Shown: positions 37,202-47,866 of the stretch, in pieces
How positions within the stretch are numbered: position 1 is the first letter of the stretch
Layout: each line of letters starts with the position of its first letter
Assembly: GCF_036884655.1 (NCBI RefSeq)
Contig: NC_088339.1
Location: 28,676,501 to 28,740,500, forward strand
Length of the DNA: 64,000 nucleotides
From: Musa acuminata AAA Group
Taxonomy: Eukaryota > Streptophyta > Magnoliopsida > Zingiberales > Musaceae
Reading direction: 5' to 3'
Program-made: the position numbers and the translations under genes
Notes under the pieces: generated by a model
Databases searched by the model: none
Told to the model about the DNA's origin: nothing
Seen by the model: only the letters and a program-made list of their open reading frames with translations

Positions 37202-40200
37202 TCATCCATCAGAGCCAGCAGCATGAAGCCACGAGACAACTTGATCTATCGATGGCCTGTTCCGCGGATCTGGGCTGATGCACTTGCAAGCAGTCTCCAG
37301 CACTGATAAGAGCTGCTTTTCGTGGGCCTTGTTCCAAATTACTGTATCGAACATCTGCTCTTCCTTCTTCTCGGATTTCATCTGAAGCACCCACGAAACC
37401 AAATCTTTGCAACCTTTCGCCTTGGAAATATCCACAGGCCTTCTACCGGTGAGAAGCTCCAATAAAACGACTCCGAAGCTGAAGATATCACCCTTCAGAG
37501 TAGCCGTCAATGTTTGGCTGTACTCAGGAGGAATGTACCCTAAGGTTCCAACCAGGTCAGTGGTGACATGAGTTTTGTAGGGATCGATAAGCCTCGCCAG
37601 GCCGAAATCTGCCAGATGGGCTTCGAATCTATCATCCAGCAAAATGTTGCTTGATTTAACATCTCTGTGGATGATGTTGGGCTCACAGATCTTGTGCAAG
37701 TAAGCCAATCCCCTTGCTGATCCTTGGGCAATCTTCAACCTGACCTCCCACTTGAGTAAAGATCCACCATCAGCCCTCTCATGAAGCCAGTAGTCCAGAC
37801 TTCCATTTTCCATGTAGGTGTAAATCAGCAATCTATCATTCCCACACCTGCAATAGCCTTTCAGGGAGACGAGGTTCTTATGCTGAGCCCTGGAGAGTGC
37901 TTCCACCTCTGCACGGAATTCTCGTTCCATCTGTCCACAGTCACCAGAAAGCCTCTTGATTGCAGCTTTTGTACCATCTGGAAGATATGCCTTGTAGACC
38001 AGCCCAAATCCTCCACAGCCAATTATATTTGATTGGTCAAAGTTATTTGTAGATTTCAGAAGATCATTGATCGTAAGCTCTTTCGCATCAGAGTTTTGAA
38101 AGAAAAGTACCAGCTTGGAACCCAATTCGGATGATGTATATGATCCATCTTCCAATTCAACCTCATCTACTGGAACACCAGCATCCTTCCGCGACATTTT
38201 AAACAAGACAACAGCTAAAAGAAATGCAATACCAACACCGATGCCAATAGTTATATTAAGTATGCCGGTTTTTCCAAACTTATTGTTCATATTTGATGGA
38301 ATTTCAGGACTCAGCCCCAGTGCTTGAGTTTTGTTAGAAGGACATGGTGACCGACACAGTCCTGAGTTTCCATCAAAACTAGAGTTGGAAAAACTGAAGA
38401 ATTGGCCCCCGGTTGGAATCTCTCCTTTCAAATTGTTATGGGCTACGCTAAACTTTGATAAAAAATTGAGCTTGCTCAAGGATGCAGGAATAGATCCATT
38501 AAGTTCATTGTATGACAAATCCAGTACCTCCAGATTTGACATCTCAGAGAGCGTATCTGGAATGCTCCCTGTGATACTGTTATTGCTCATGTCTAAGACA
38601 TGGAGTGCCTTCAAGTTCCCAAATTCCGGCCAAATCATCCCGTTGAAGCCATTATCATTCAAGTACAACGATGGAGGAAAATTTGACAGTTGATTGTATT
38701 GCAAACCGCTGATGCTCTGATTGCGCTTAACATATAATGGCAAGCCAATCGAAGACCTTGTTGCTGAGCTGCTAATATTAATCAGACTCTTCAGCTGTGT
38801 CAAATTCTTGGGGATTTCACCAGTCAGGGAATTGTTTGAGATGTCCAAGTAAATTAGATTATCAAGCTGCCCGATCAAAGGAGGAATTCCACCGGTCAAG
38901 TGGTTCCATGACAAATCCAAGACTTGCAACCTCTTGCAATCCAATAGCCAGAGCGGGAGTTGGCCAGTAAGGGCGCAGTTTCCAATAGCGAGAACCTCCA
39001 AGTTCTCAAACCTCAGAGGAATGTCAGGAATCTCTTCTCCGTGGAAATTCTTGGTGAGGATAAGTGTGGTGAGGTTCTTGCACCTTTGGAGGATCTCCAA
39101 AGCTGTCCATACATTCTGGAAGCTATTATTAGACAATGAGAGCAAAGTAAGAGATGCAAGATTCCCAAATTCCTCGGGGACCTGACCAGAGAGACCGTTC
39201 TTAGCAAGGCTTAGGGTCTTTAATGCTTGGCAATCGGAAAGGCTAACAGGAAGATGGCCATAAAAATGGTTTGTGGCGAGATCAAGTGATGTGAGCAACT
39301 TCATTCGTGAGAAATCAAGATTAATGGAACCTGAAATAGAATTGTTCCGGAGATCAAGGTCCCTAAGCATTGCACAGAGTTCCAACGATCGAGGAAGGGT
39401 TCCATTGAAGGTATTGCAGTGTGCAACCAACTGCTGGAGCTTGGTAAGGTTTCCAAACACATTGGGGAGGGGGCCGGAGAACCGGTTACCCGAAACGATG
39501 AGTGTTCGAAGGCTAGAGAGCTTGCTAAACCTCTCGCCGAGCTGTCCCGAGAGATCGTTCGAGGCGAGCGACAACTTCTCCAATGCAACGAAATCGAAGA
39601 GAGAGTCGGGGAGGTCACCTGAGAGGGAGTTGTAGCCGAGGTACAGCTCCCGCAGCGTCGCGCTGCACTCAGCTACCGTTTCGTCAGGGAGTGGCCCTGA
39701 GAACGAGTTCACCGACAGATCAAGAACCTCGATCGCTGCAGCGCCGGCACAAATGTCGGGATGGATCGGACCCGCGAGCGAGTTGTTGCTGACATTGAAG
39801 ACGGCGAGAGCAGGCAGCGATGTGAGGTCCGGAAGAGGCCCGCTGAAGTTGTTGGAGGACAGGTTCACGGCCCGCAGCGCCGTCATGCGGCCAACGGCAG
39901 CGATCGACCCCGACAGCGCATTGAAGCTGAGATCGAGAACCTCGAGCCGGTCCATGGAGCTCGCGAGGACTCCGCTCAGTCCGCGACCGGAAAGGAGGAG
40001 CTCCACGACGCGGCGGCCAGGGCCGGACGATCGACCGCTGGTCTCGGAGCAGACGATGCCGTCCCAGCTGCAGCAGAGCTCGGGGCGAGACCAGTTGGAC
40101 AGGATGGAGCCGGCAGTGAGGTTTCCGGCAAATTCCGCGAGGGCTTGCAGGTCGGCGGGGTGGCAGGAGGAGGACGGGCCGGCGAGGGCCGGGCAGAGCG

Positions 40201-40255
40201 AGCAGAGCAGTAGTGCCCATTTCAAGAAGAAGGTTGTGGGAGAGGACGAAGCCAT
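37202..40255 (-). CDS. PSKR1: Phytosulfokine receptor-like LRR receptor kinase (PSKR1 type)
   Basis: A single uninterrupted frame encodes 1017 aa, typical of intronless PSKR genes. Order: signal peptide (residues 1-25), LRR cap with the paired-Cys motif (CCSWDGIVC), about twenty LRRs interrupted by an island region before SLYLNDNGFNG, a closing LRR block (LDLSYNELNGSIPASL, PTGGQFFSFSNSSFDGNSGLC), a membrane helix at about 650-670, and a Ser/Thr kinase. The kinase has GCGGFG (about 747), the lysine in AAIKRL, HRDVKSSNILL (about 865), DFGLARL (about 883) and GYIPPEYSQ. All catalytic residues are present. PSKR1-type receptors perceive the sulfated pentapeptide phytosulfokine with BAK1/SERK co-receptors and promote cell growth. 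PSY1R is the closest alternative, but the overall motifs look PSKR-like. Confidence 0.88.
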   Translation of the reverse strand: MASSSPTTFFLKWALLLCSLCPALAGPSSSCHPADLQALAEFAGNLTAGSILSNWSRPELCCSWDGIVCSETSGRSSGPGRRVVELLLSGRGLSGVLASSMDRLEVLDLSFNALSGSIAAVGRMTALRAVNLSSNNFSGPLPDLTSLPALAVFNVSNNSLAGPIHPDICAGAAAIEVLDLSVNSFSGPLPDETVAECSATLRELYLGYNSLSGDLPDSLFDFVALEKLSLASNDLSGQLGERFSKLSSLRTLIVSGNRFSGPLPNVFGNLTKLQQLVAHCNTFNGTLPRSLELCAMLRDLDLRNNSISGSINLDFSRMKLLTSLDLATNHFYGHLPVSLSDCQALKTLSLAKNGLSGQVPEEFGNLASLTLLSLSNNSFQNVWTALEILQRCKNLTTLILTKNFHGEEIPDIPLRFENLEVLAIGNCALTGQLPLWLLDCKRLQVLDLSWNHLTGGIPPLIGQLDNLIYLDISNNSLTGEIPKNLTQLKSLINISSSATRSSIGLPLYVKRNQSISGLQYNQLSNFPPSLYLNDNGFNGMIWPEFGNLKALHVLDMSNNSITGSIPDTLSEMSNLEVLDLSYNELNGSIPASLSKLNFLSKFSVAHNNLKGEIPTGGQFFSFSNSSFDGNSGLCRSPCPSNKTQALGLSPEIPSNMNNKFGKTGILNITIGIGVGIAFLLAVVLFKMSRKDAGVPVDEVELEDGSYTSSELGSKLVLFFQNSDAKELTINDLLKSTNNFDQSNIIGCGGFGLVYKAYLPDGTKAAIKRLSGDCGQMEREFRAEVEALSRAQHKNLVSLKGYCRCGNDRLLIYTYMENGSLDYWLHERADGGSLLKWEVRLKIAQGSARGLAYLHKICEPNIIHRDVKSSNILLDDRFEAHLADFGLARLIDPYKTHVTTDLVGTLGYIPPEYSQTLTATLKGDIFSFGVVLLELLTGRRPVDISKAKGCKDLVSWVLQMKSEKKEEQMFDTVIWNKAHEKQLLSVLETACKCISPDPRNRPSIDQVVSWLHAAGSDG

Positions 40256-43200
40256 GACGAGAGGGAGACAAAGAAAGGAGGAGGAAGCAGAGAGTGAGGC
40301 TTAAATACTCGATGGGGGGAACTCATGCATGGAAGAGGTGGTCAAAGAAAGAAGGTGAGAGTGCATACATCCCAAGGAAGAGGAAGAGGAGGAGGTGGAG
40401 GAGGAGGAGGAGGGGAAGAGGGGGGGCATGGAAAGGAGAGAGGGGGAGGAGAAGGGGGCTTGTGGGTGAAGCAATGGTTCCCTTTGGGCCCAACACAAGG
40501 CCACCTTCTATGCCACCATTTCTCCTCTCTCACTGCCTCCTTTTCTTTATGCCAACTTTTCTTTTTCTTGCTTTTCTTTCAAGAGCTTCTTCTGGAGAAG
40601 GGAATTGTTTCTCTCATGCTACCACCATGTGGCTCGTTCAACAGAGAAGAGAAGAGGCTCTGTTGGCCTGCACAGAAACATCAAGCAAAAGCTTAAAGAA
40701 AAGGAAGGAAGCAGAGAGCAGAGAAAGCAGGAAGAGGAGGAGGTTCTTTTTTGGTTTGGGTTTTGGCTGGTAGCTAGTGATCTTTGTGGGTGTCTTCCGG
40801 TGGGACCCTCAAATAAATGTGGGTGGGTGCTGACCCGGGCAGTGCCTTCCAAGTGCATGCAGTCCTCCTTTCTTTAATGCTCGCCCCTCTTCTTCCTCTC
40901 CTGCTGCCGTTGCTTCCCTACCTCGGGCCGCTCAGTGCTCACTTGGGTGCGTATGCTATTGCGGGTGTGCATTTAATGAGCGAACCGAAACCGGTCCGAT
41001 CCATCAACCAGAAAAATGAACCGGATACCAAATCACTCTCCCGGAAGCAAATCAACCGCGTCCTAAGAAGAACCGGACCGGATTCGATTCAAGGGGGGGC
41101 GACCGTCACGCGCAAGAGAGGGACCGGTGGGATTCCCTGCGTTCTCGGGTCAACTGGTTTGCGTGCCTTTTGAATCATTGCATGTGAATCCCACTAACTC
41201 TCCCTTTTTCTTTATTGCCTCCAATGGAGGGAAGGCCGGAGGGTGGGGGAGGGAGGAGAGTAGTGGTCTCCGAATGCATCTGATGGGCTATTACGTCTTT
41301 GGATTTGCTACGCCTCCCGTGATAAGGACATATTAAAATCACTAGCTACCCAAGCGCATGGCTGTACAAGGAAAACAATGGTCAGACTTCTCAAGGCAGT
41401 CAACTCCTCGGGATCACCTACGGAGTGATGAACAAGCTGTTGCTTTATCTTCCTTCAAGCAAGAGCAGCAGATAAAGTTGCATCCATGTCTCTGACTCTG
41501 TGTTCAATGGATGCGTATGTTACGGCTGCTGTTCATCCCACAGTCATCACAACTTATCTCCTGCAGAGGCCATGGATGGATGGCATCCTTGAAGTGCATA
41601 GAATCATGATGAAGACTTTGAATCACTGGCCATTGCAGTAGGCAATATGAGTGTTTAGAATCATGATTTCTTGGACCATAGCATGGCTAGTTAGCTAAAT
41701 ATCCATTATGGCATGGATGGGTCCATAAATTTACATGGAGGAAGGAAGCTAGGTGGAACTGTTGGCTCACATCCTACAGAAATATTACTTGTTTCACTGC
41801 TACTTTAGCTGTTGCATGCTCTGAAAATTTTGCTCAGGTACAGGTATGATAGATTGTCAAATAAGAAGTGGGTGAATGCCACTTTCTTAGGGGAGCAGTT
41901 TGAGACAAGGTTGAAACTCTGATGAAGTTTCTGATAGCTTTTCTGAGAGATGAAATGTTCATTAATCATATTCAACATGATTTTGGTGCCAATTATTATA
42001 TTTCCCCAAGCATCTGTATAGTGATTTATTTGATTTAGTTTCTTGTCTAAGGATTCTACCAAAAGAACATGAGGCCAAGAGTCAAAAACAGAGCCCCAGT
42101 TGCCTATTTTCTTCCAAGAAAATGCTTGTTTATGTCACATTGAGATCCCAACCACTAAGTTAGGCATATGCTTGCACCTGTATTCAACTTTTAGTTTCTA
42201 CCTTGAAAGAACTGATGCCCCATGAACCCAATTGACTACTTAACAGCATATGCTTCAGAATGCAGCAGTACTTATTAATCCCCTAAAGATGAAACTTCTA
42301 TGATATAACATTGAAGAACTTATATGCTGTAAATGTAAAGCAGACTGTTGAAGTGAATGCAGTATATAAAATCTAAGATCCTAGAAGATTAAAGTATGAG
42401 CTAAAGATATTTGTGTGCTCCTCGTAGCCTACTAGTTCAAGATAGTGATCACTACTAAAACAATGCAAGATAGTGGTGTTGGTCTATGAACCAATTGCAT
42501 GGCAGAGGTTGGCAATGATCTATGGAGCCTCAGCACTGAACCATGAAAACTTGGTTTGATGCAGCCCCAGGAGGAATCCAAGTGAATCATTCATGGAGAT
42601 TAAACACCACCTTCATAATTCAAAAGCTCAAGCAATCTCGATGTGGAGAGGCTAACCTCTGCAGCTGAGATCTCAGAGGAGTAGACAAATGCTGAATACT
42701 TATAGTCCTACAGACTACAGAGGAAGGTTCCCAGACAAGAGCTAGCCAACAACATGGGACTGAAGGTGATGGAGAAAAAGAAAGGGACAACATGTGGACT
42801 TGGAAACTGGAACTTGTGGCCATTAGGATGATGCCCATCTTCTCTTCAAATGTTGCAGCGCATTACTTGATGGAACATTATGACAGAGCGAGAGAAGAGA
42901 GACTTTAATGGTGCAGAAGAATGAGGTCAATCAATGGAGATAATGATTGGGAAGAGAAAAGGGAATCTCAAGAGGATGAGTAAGGTTGCAGAACAAGAAC
43001 AACCCTTTCCACTTCAGCCGTTTCTATTATTTCTTTCTCATCCTTGTAAACAGAGAAATTTTCCAGGCTTGTCACTGCTTGTGAAAGGACAAAAGAGAGA
43101 GGCTGTCAGAATTTAGGAGAGGTTGTGGTTATTATGAACATAGAGGATACTGAAAAGGGCAGTCTTCTAAGAAGTGATTTACCCTGTTAATCTATAAACC

Positions 43201-43655
43201 ACTGAGAAGACTAGTTAAGAATTGTGTTGGTGAAAGAAAAGATCTAACATCTCAACAAGTGTCTTGTGCAGGACTCTATCATAAATCAGTCTTGAGATCT
43301 ATATATATGAGCAGAATTTACTAATACAACCCATGATTGGCAAATCATCTCAAACCAAATCTTCCACAAGATTCAAAAAATTTATTCTTATGAGCATATC
43401 AAACCACACTACGAAACTGAATAGGAACTTTAGAGTGGGCGATCACCCACAAGTTCTGATTACAGACAACATCGAATTTGATTCCAGATACTATGTAGTT
43501 GGCCCTTATCAACATATTACTCCCCCATCTAAAGCAAACTGAGAGAAGAGGGGAAGCCAAGCATGGTACAGGATCCTGCCAGACACCTTCTTTTGTATCA
43601 TCTGAAGCCGGCACCCAGATGAGAGTGAAGACTTATGTCCAGCGGCAACTCAACT
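40256..43655. other. Long intergenic: PSKR promoter side to APR 3' flank
   Basis: Bases 40330-40460 are strongly purine-rich on this strand (GAGGAGG tracts), so pyrimidine-rich in the PSKR leader direction. From 41300 to 43650 I see no gene: short open frames only, none resembling a known protein. Bases 43560-43655 are probably APR 3'UTR. Confidence 0.4.
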
Positions 43656-46176
43656 TCATCTAAGAGCATTGATAAATGCCAGAAGCGAATCAACGTCGCG
43701 CTTTTCGGATGGATACTTGATCGGCCTAGATGTGTTTTTGGGGAAAAACAGGATCGTGGGGAAGCTTCCCAATCGTAGCTCTTTCTGAGCAAATGGCTTC
43801 TGGTCGCCATCGGCTCGGAACTTCCCAACCTTGATGCCGGAGCCAACGAGTTTCTCAGCCAACTCCATGTAGGATGTTTCCATTCCCTGAATTATGATAA
43901 AAAGTCCATCAGTCTCTTGCAAAATCATCAGATTCACCTGTATCATCACAGCCTTAGTGCGTCCAAAATTGTCTCTTACCTGACAGAATCGGCACCAAGG
44001 AGCATAGAGGACAACCAGCCATGGTTCCTGGCGCTTCTCAAGTTTCAGCAAGTTTTCTATCCCAGGCCTGCTAAGGTTAACAATGGCTTGGGTCTCAAAA
44101 ATGTCTACTGTTCCGTCAACACCATTGGCGGCCGCAACCCCGTTCCCATTCGCACCCAATTTTCCTGCCTCATCCTGCTTAAGGTTCCCCTTGTGGAGTC
44201 CACACTCCTTGGCCGTCGCATCTTCCCACCACCATCTACCTTCCCGCTCATGTTGGCCGGGCAAGACTGGTCTGGTGCAGGGCTCACAACCAATAGAGAC
44301 GTAACCCTGGACCCAGAACAAGACGTAGCAAGAACTTGAGTATCTATAAGAAAGCATCAGCAGAACTTCTTGCAATTTGAATCCTGGGAGAGCTTACCTG
44401 CGAGTGCAAGGAGTTCACAGGAACATTCATGGTTCGAAGGAAATTCCATATGTCCTTTCCCTCCACATCTGCAACTGGATTCCACTTTATCAAGCTACCA
44501 AGGCCGTCGACCCCCTCAAAAACAGGATCTACCTGCAGAGACAAATCGACAAGTTCAATACTTGAACCTAGGATATGGAACTATCAGATATATTGCACCT
44601 CTCATTTATGGAACTTTAATTCCTGACATCGTAGAAATAACAGATAGATACCTGCACAAGAGGGATATTGGCTCTGGTGCCAGGAGACTGATCCTTCCTC
44701 TGTCCAGTGACCCAAGCACGGAGGCCCTTCAGCATCCTTCTCAAAGGCCTCACCTTCCTCACTCTGCAGCACTCCTGGTGCCCATCTTCATAGAACGAGA
44801 AGAGGCCTTTGCTTCTAACAAGGGCCTGCACCTCCCCGGCATCTGGGAACGTGTACTCGATGTGGATGTCATAGTGTTTCTCTACAGCATCAAAGAACTT
44901 GTATGTCTCCGGATTCAACCTCCCTGTATCAAGGCTGAAGACCCTAAATGGCCTGCCGGTTAACTTAGCATACTCTATCAGAGCGACATCCTCTGCTCCA
45001 CTGTTAGACAAAACTTCAAGTTAGTATCCTGCCCTAAGCTTACAACTAAAAAGAAAGAAACTATTAAGGCTTTTCATTTCACATCTTTGCAACAACAAGT
45101 GAGTGTTCTTGATAAACAAATTAAAAACTTGGATCTCACTTCAAAAAAAAAAAAAAAAAGTGAGTGTCCTCTAAAAAAAAGAAAATTGATGAGGATTTAC
45201 TCAAAAATTTTCCATAATCTATCAAGTTATCTAATTTAAGATCTCATTATGATTCAACTATTGTAGACTGCCACCACCTTACCCTCCTTTTCAAAGAAAG
45301 ATAATAATTTGTTGAAACACTTACCATAATCTCTCAAAATCATTAAACTCAAGATCTAATAAGGTTTCAACTACTTCTATGAGCAAGGAGGAGGAGGTTT
45401 GAGTTTACTAGTATTACCTAAAGTTTAACCATTTAGGTCTATCAAATTAATAGTTCTCCATTGGGTAACAACTTTATTTAGGAGAAATATCATTTCTTAA
45501 CCTGATTACATAAAAGAAAATGCTTTAGATAAACATTGCATCTTTGGACTACTAAATCATTTAGAAAGTAAGCACATATCAAAGAGCTCCTAAACAAAAA
45601 ATTATATTATACTTCCACTTACATGTAATTGAATACCAACAGTAATTATCGTGTTGCAACCAGAAACTAAGACGAGAAACAAAAAAGGGTAGAGAACGGA
45701 AGCTCTTTTTAACCTGAAAGCAATTGCGATTTCGTTTCCGAACATATCCAGAGCCCTATCCATGATCTCCAACGGCGAAGCGTTCTCGAGCGCCTTATTT
45801 AGCTCCTCATAGTCCACCGCTGCTGATGGCGCCGTAGCCTCCTCCCCTACCGCAGCGTTCGCCGCCTCCGCCACCGCCGCAGAGGGGACTACCGAGTCGT
45901 TCCTCTTGGTGGGTTCGACGGCACAGCACGGCCGCGCCAGCATCCGCCGCGGCCGGGGACCACCGCTCGCCGCCGACGTGGCAATCGACGGCTCCGGATG
46001 CCTAATGGACGCAATTAAGGCCGCTAAAAGGAGAAAAAAAACATTTTTTTAGCTCAGAAATGGGGAAAGGCGTAATCTTAAGAAAGCGGAAGACGGAGCA
46101 AGTTAATACCTTTGAAGTCCCCAGAGAGGAGGGAACGGGAAGTGATCGAGCTCGAGATAGCCGCGGCGGAAGCCAT
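43656..46176 (-). CDS. APR: 5'-adenylylsulfate (APS) reductase, chloroplastic
   Basis: Six exons, 46110-46176, 45714-46023, 44652-45000, 44398-44532, 43980-44306 and 43656-43886, close in frame to 472 aa, the usual plant APR size. Order: a Ser/Ala-rich plastid transit region ([17 protein letters not shown]), the PAPS-reductase-like domain ([34 protein letters not shown]), the iron-sulfur cysteines ([20 protein letters not shown]), the catalytic ECGLHK, and a C-terminal thioredoxin/glutaredoxin-like domain with WCRFC. The enzyme reduces APS to sulfite with glutathione in plastids and is the main control point of sulfate assimilation. The phase across every junction supports the start at 46176. 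No lesion is seen. Confidence 0.93.
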
Positions 46177-47866
46177 TACGGAAACAAAATCGAACAACCA
46201 AACTAGCCAAAATTCCTACGAAACAGAGAAGAGATTTCACGTTCTTGGGAACGGAAGAGTCGGAGGCCAAAGCATAAATAGTGCAAACCATGGGAAGCAG
46301 GCCGCCTCGGTTCATTGAATCGGGACGGTATTCCGGGCGAACATGGAACTTGACACGTGGCATCCGACGGATGGTCCGATCTCTCGCCAGACGAAGGCGC
46401 TGCCGTCGCTTTTGTTATTTTATGCCACAAGTAAAGAGTGGTTTATAATGCCACAAAATACCACACTACCGTTTATTATTTTATGTGGAGCAAAATGCTT
46501 TAAAGTACTCAAAAAATGACAAGCATATTCTTTATTATGTTTGATTAGGCAATTTGTATACTCCAATGAAGAATCTCACTTTGTTGTCAAGGGAGTCAAT
46601 TTGGGCGGCCATGTGGATCTATATATGGCTGTTCAAATTAATTGCTATATCTACACCGCTAACATATGACAATATTTGATCATAATGGCAAATTCTCAAA
46701 AAAAAAAAAATATTTTTAATTTTATTATGATATTATTTTTTATATTTATGAGAGGACATCTCTCTTTTTTTTTTTTTAGATTCACTGAATATTCTTCTCC
46801 CATTTTTTTTTTGTATATCTATCGATTAATTTTAGATAGATCCATTGAATCAGATACAATGTTCTGTTTATAATATTTTTTAATAGATTATAATTTATTG
46901 AAAAATAGTACCATGAAAATTAATTTACTTTTTTTATAAAAAAAATCACCCAACACATAACATCAACTAATAATATTTATTAATCTCTGTTTGTTGTGTT
47001 GATGTCAATGGGTTAAAATTGCATATGTAAAATGATGCATTTATTTATGCATAGAAATCATAAAGCCCAGTCCTTCATGCGATGGATGGTGTGATTTCAC
47101 TTGGTTGGATTTCAGTGTCACGTGATGCCCTCGTGAATGACACATGGATACAGCACAGAAACCATACATCTTCGTTAGTTTTCTCCTCCTCCTCCTCTAA
47201 GGAGAAACACATTATAGGGTTCTGTAAGGAAGATGATTGGATCAAAGATCTGAAGCCATTATTTATGATTTATATGACAAAATCAGAACATTATATACCA
47301 TGGAAATACCCCCCAAAAGAAAAAGAGCTTGGCGTCGGAAAGCAGCAGTTTTGGTGGGTCATGAGAGAACACAGGATGTGTCCACGTGATCTACCACTTG
47401 CAAGCCATGTTGTGCGCAGTCGAACGCTGTCAATCCTGCTAGATTTAGACGCTCACCACATCCACAGGCTCAGGAAGGAGGCGAGCACAGGTAAGTGTAG
47501 CTGTCGCTGTCAGTGTTGGATGAGACGCGCTCTTCCAACGTGAGAATCCAAGGATTCATCGCCAACATTGATGAGGATGACCAACTTATATGGTTGTTGC
47601 TCACCAGATTTGAATCATTTGTGTCACTAATCTTGTTGCTTCGTCCGCCTCTCATGGTCACAAGCCATGGTAAAAGAACTTACGGATGAGCAGCAGCAGC
47701 AGCAACGACAATGGCAACAAGAACGACTCCGACAGCAGCGGAAGACGATAAAAAGTCTCTTCCCACCAACCCACCAACCTCCGTTCGGGAAAATAATGCC
47801 ATCGGTGTTTCCACTTTCGACCGGGGATAAATCCAACTACAGTCCGACCCCCAAAAAGGGATCCTC
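46177..47866. other. Intergenic between divergent APR and GH17 genes
   Basis: Both neighbours start here and point outwards, so the stretch should contain two promoters. Bases 46430-47050 are very AT-rich. A 153-codon open frame at 47082-47543 has no recognisable similarity and is not called. Confidence 0.45.

Noticed and set aside
47082..47543. 153-codon open frame on the plus strand between APR and the glucanase gene
   Set aside because: No recognisable motif, low-complexity Ser run, and position in a two-promoter interval; probably chance.
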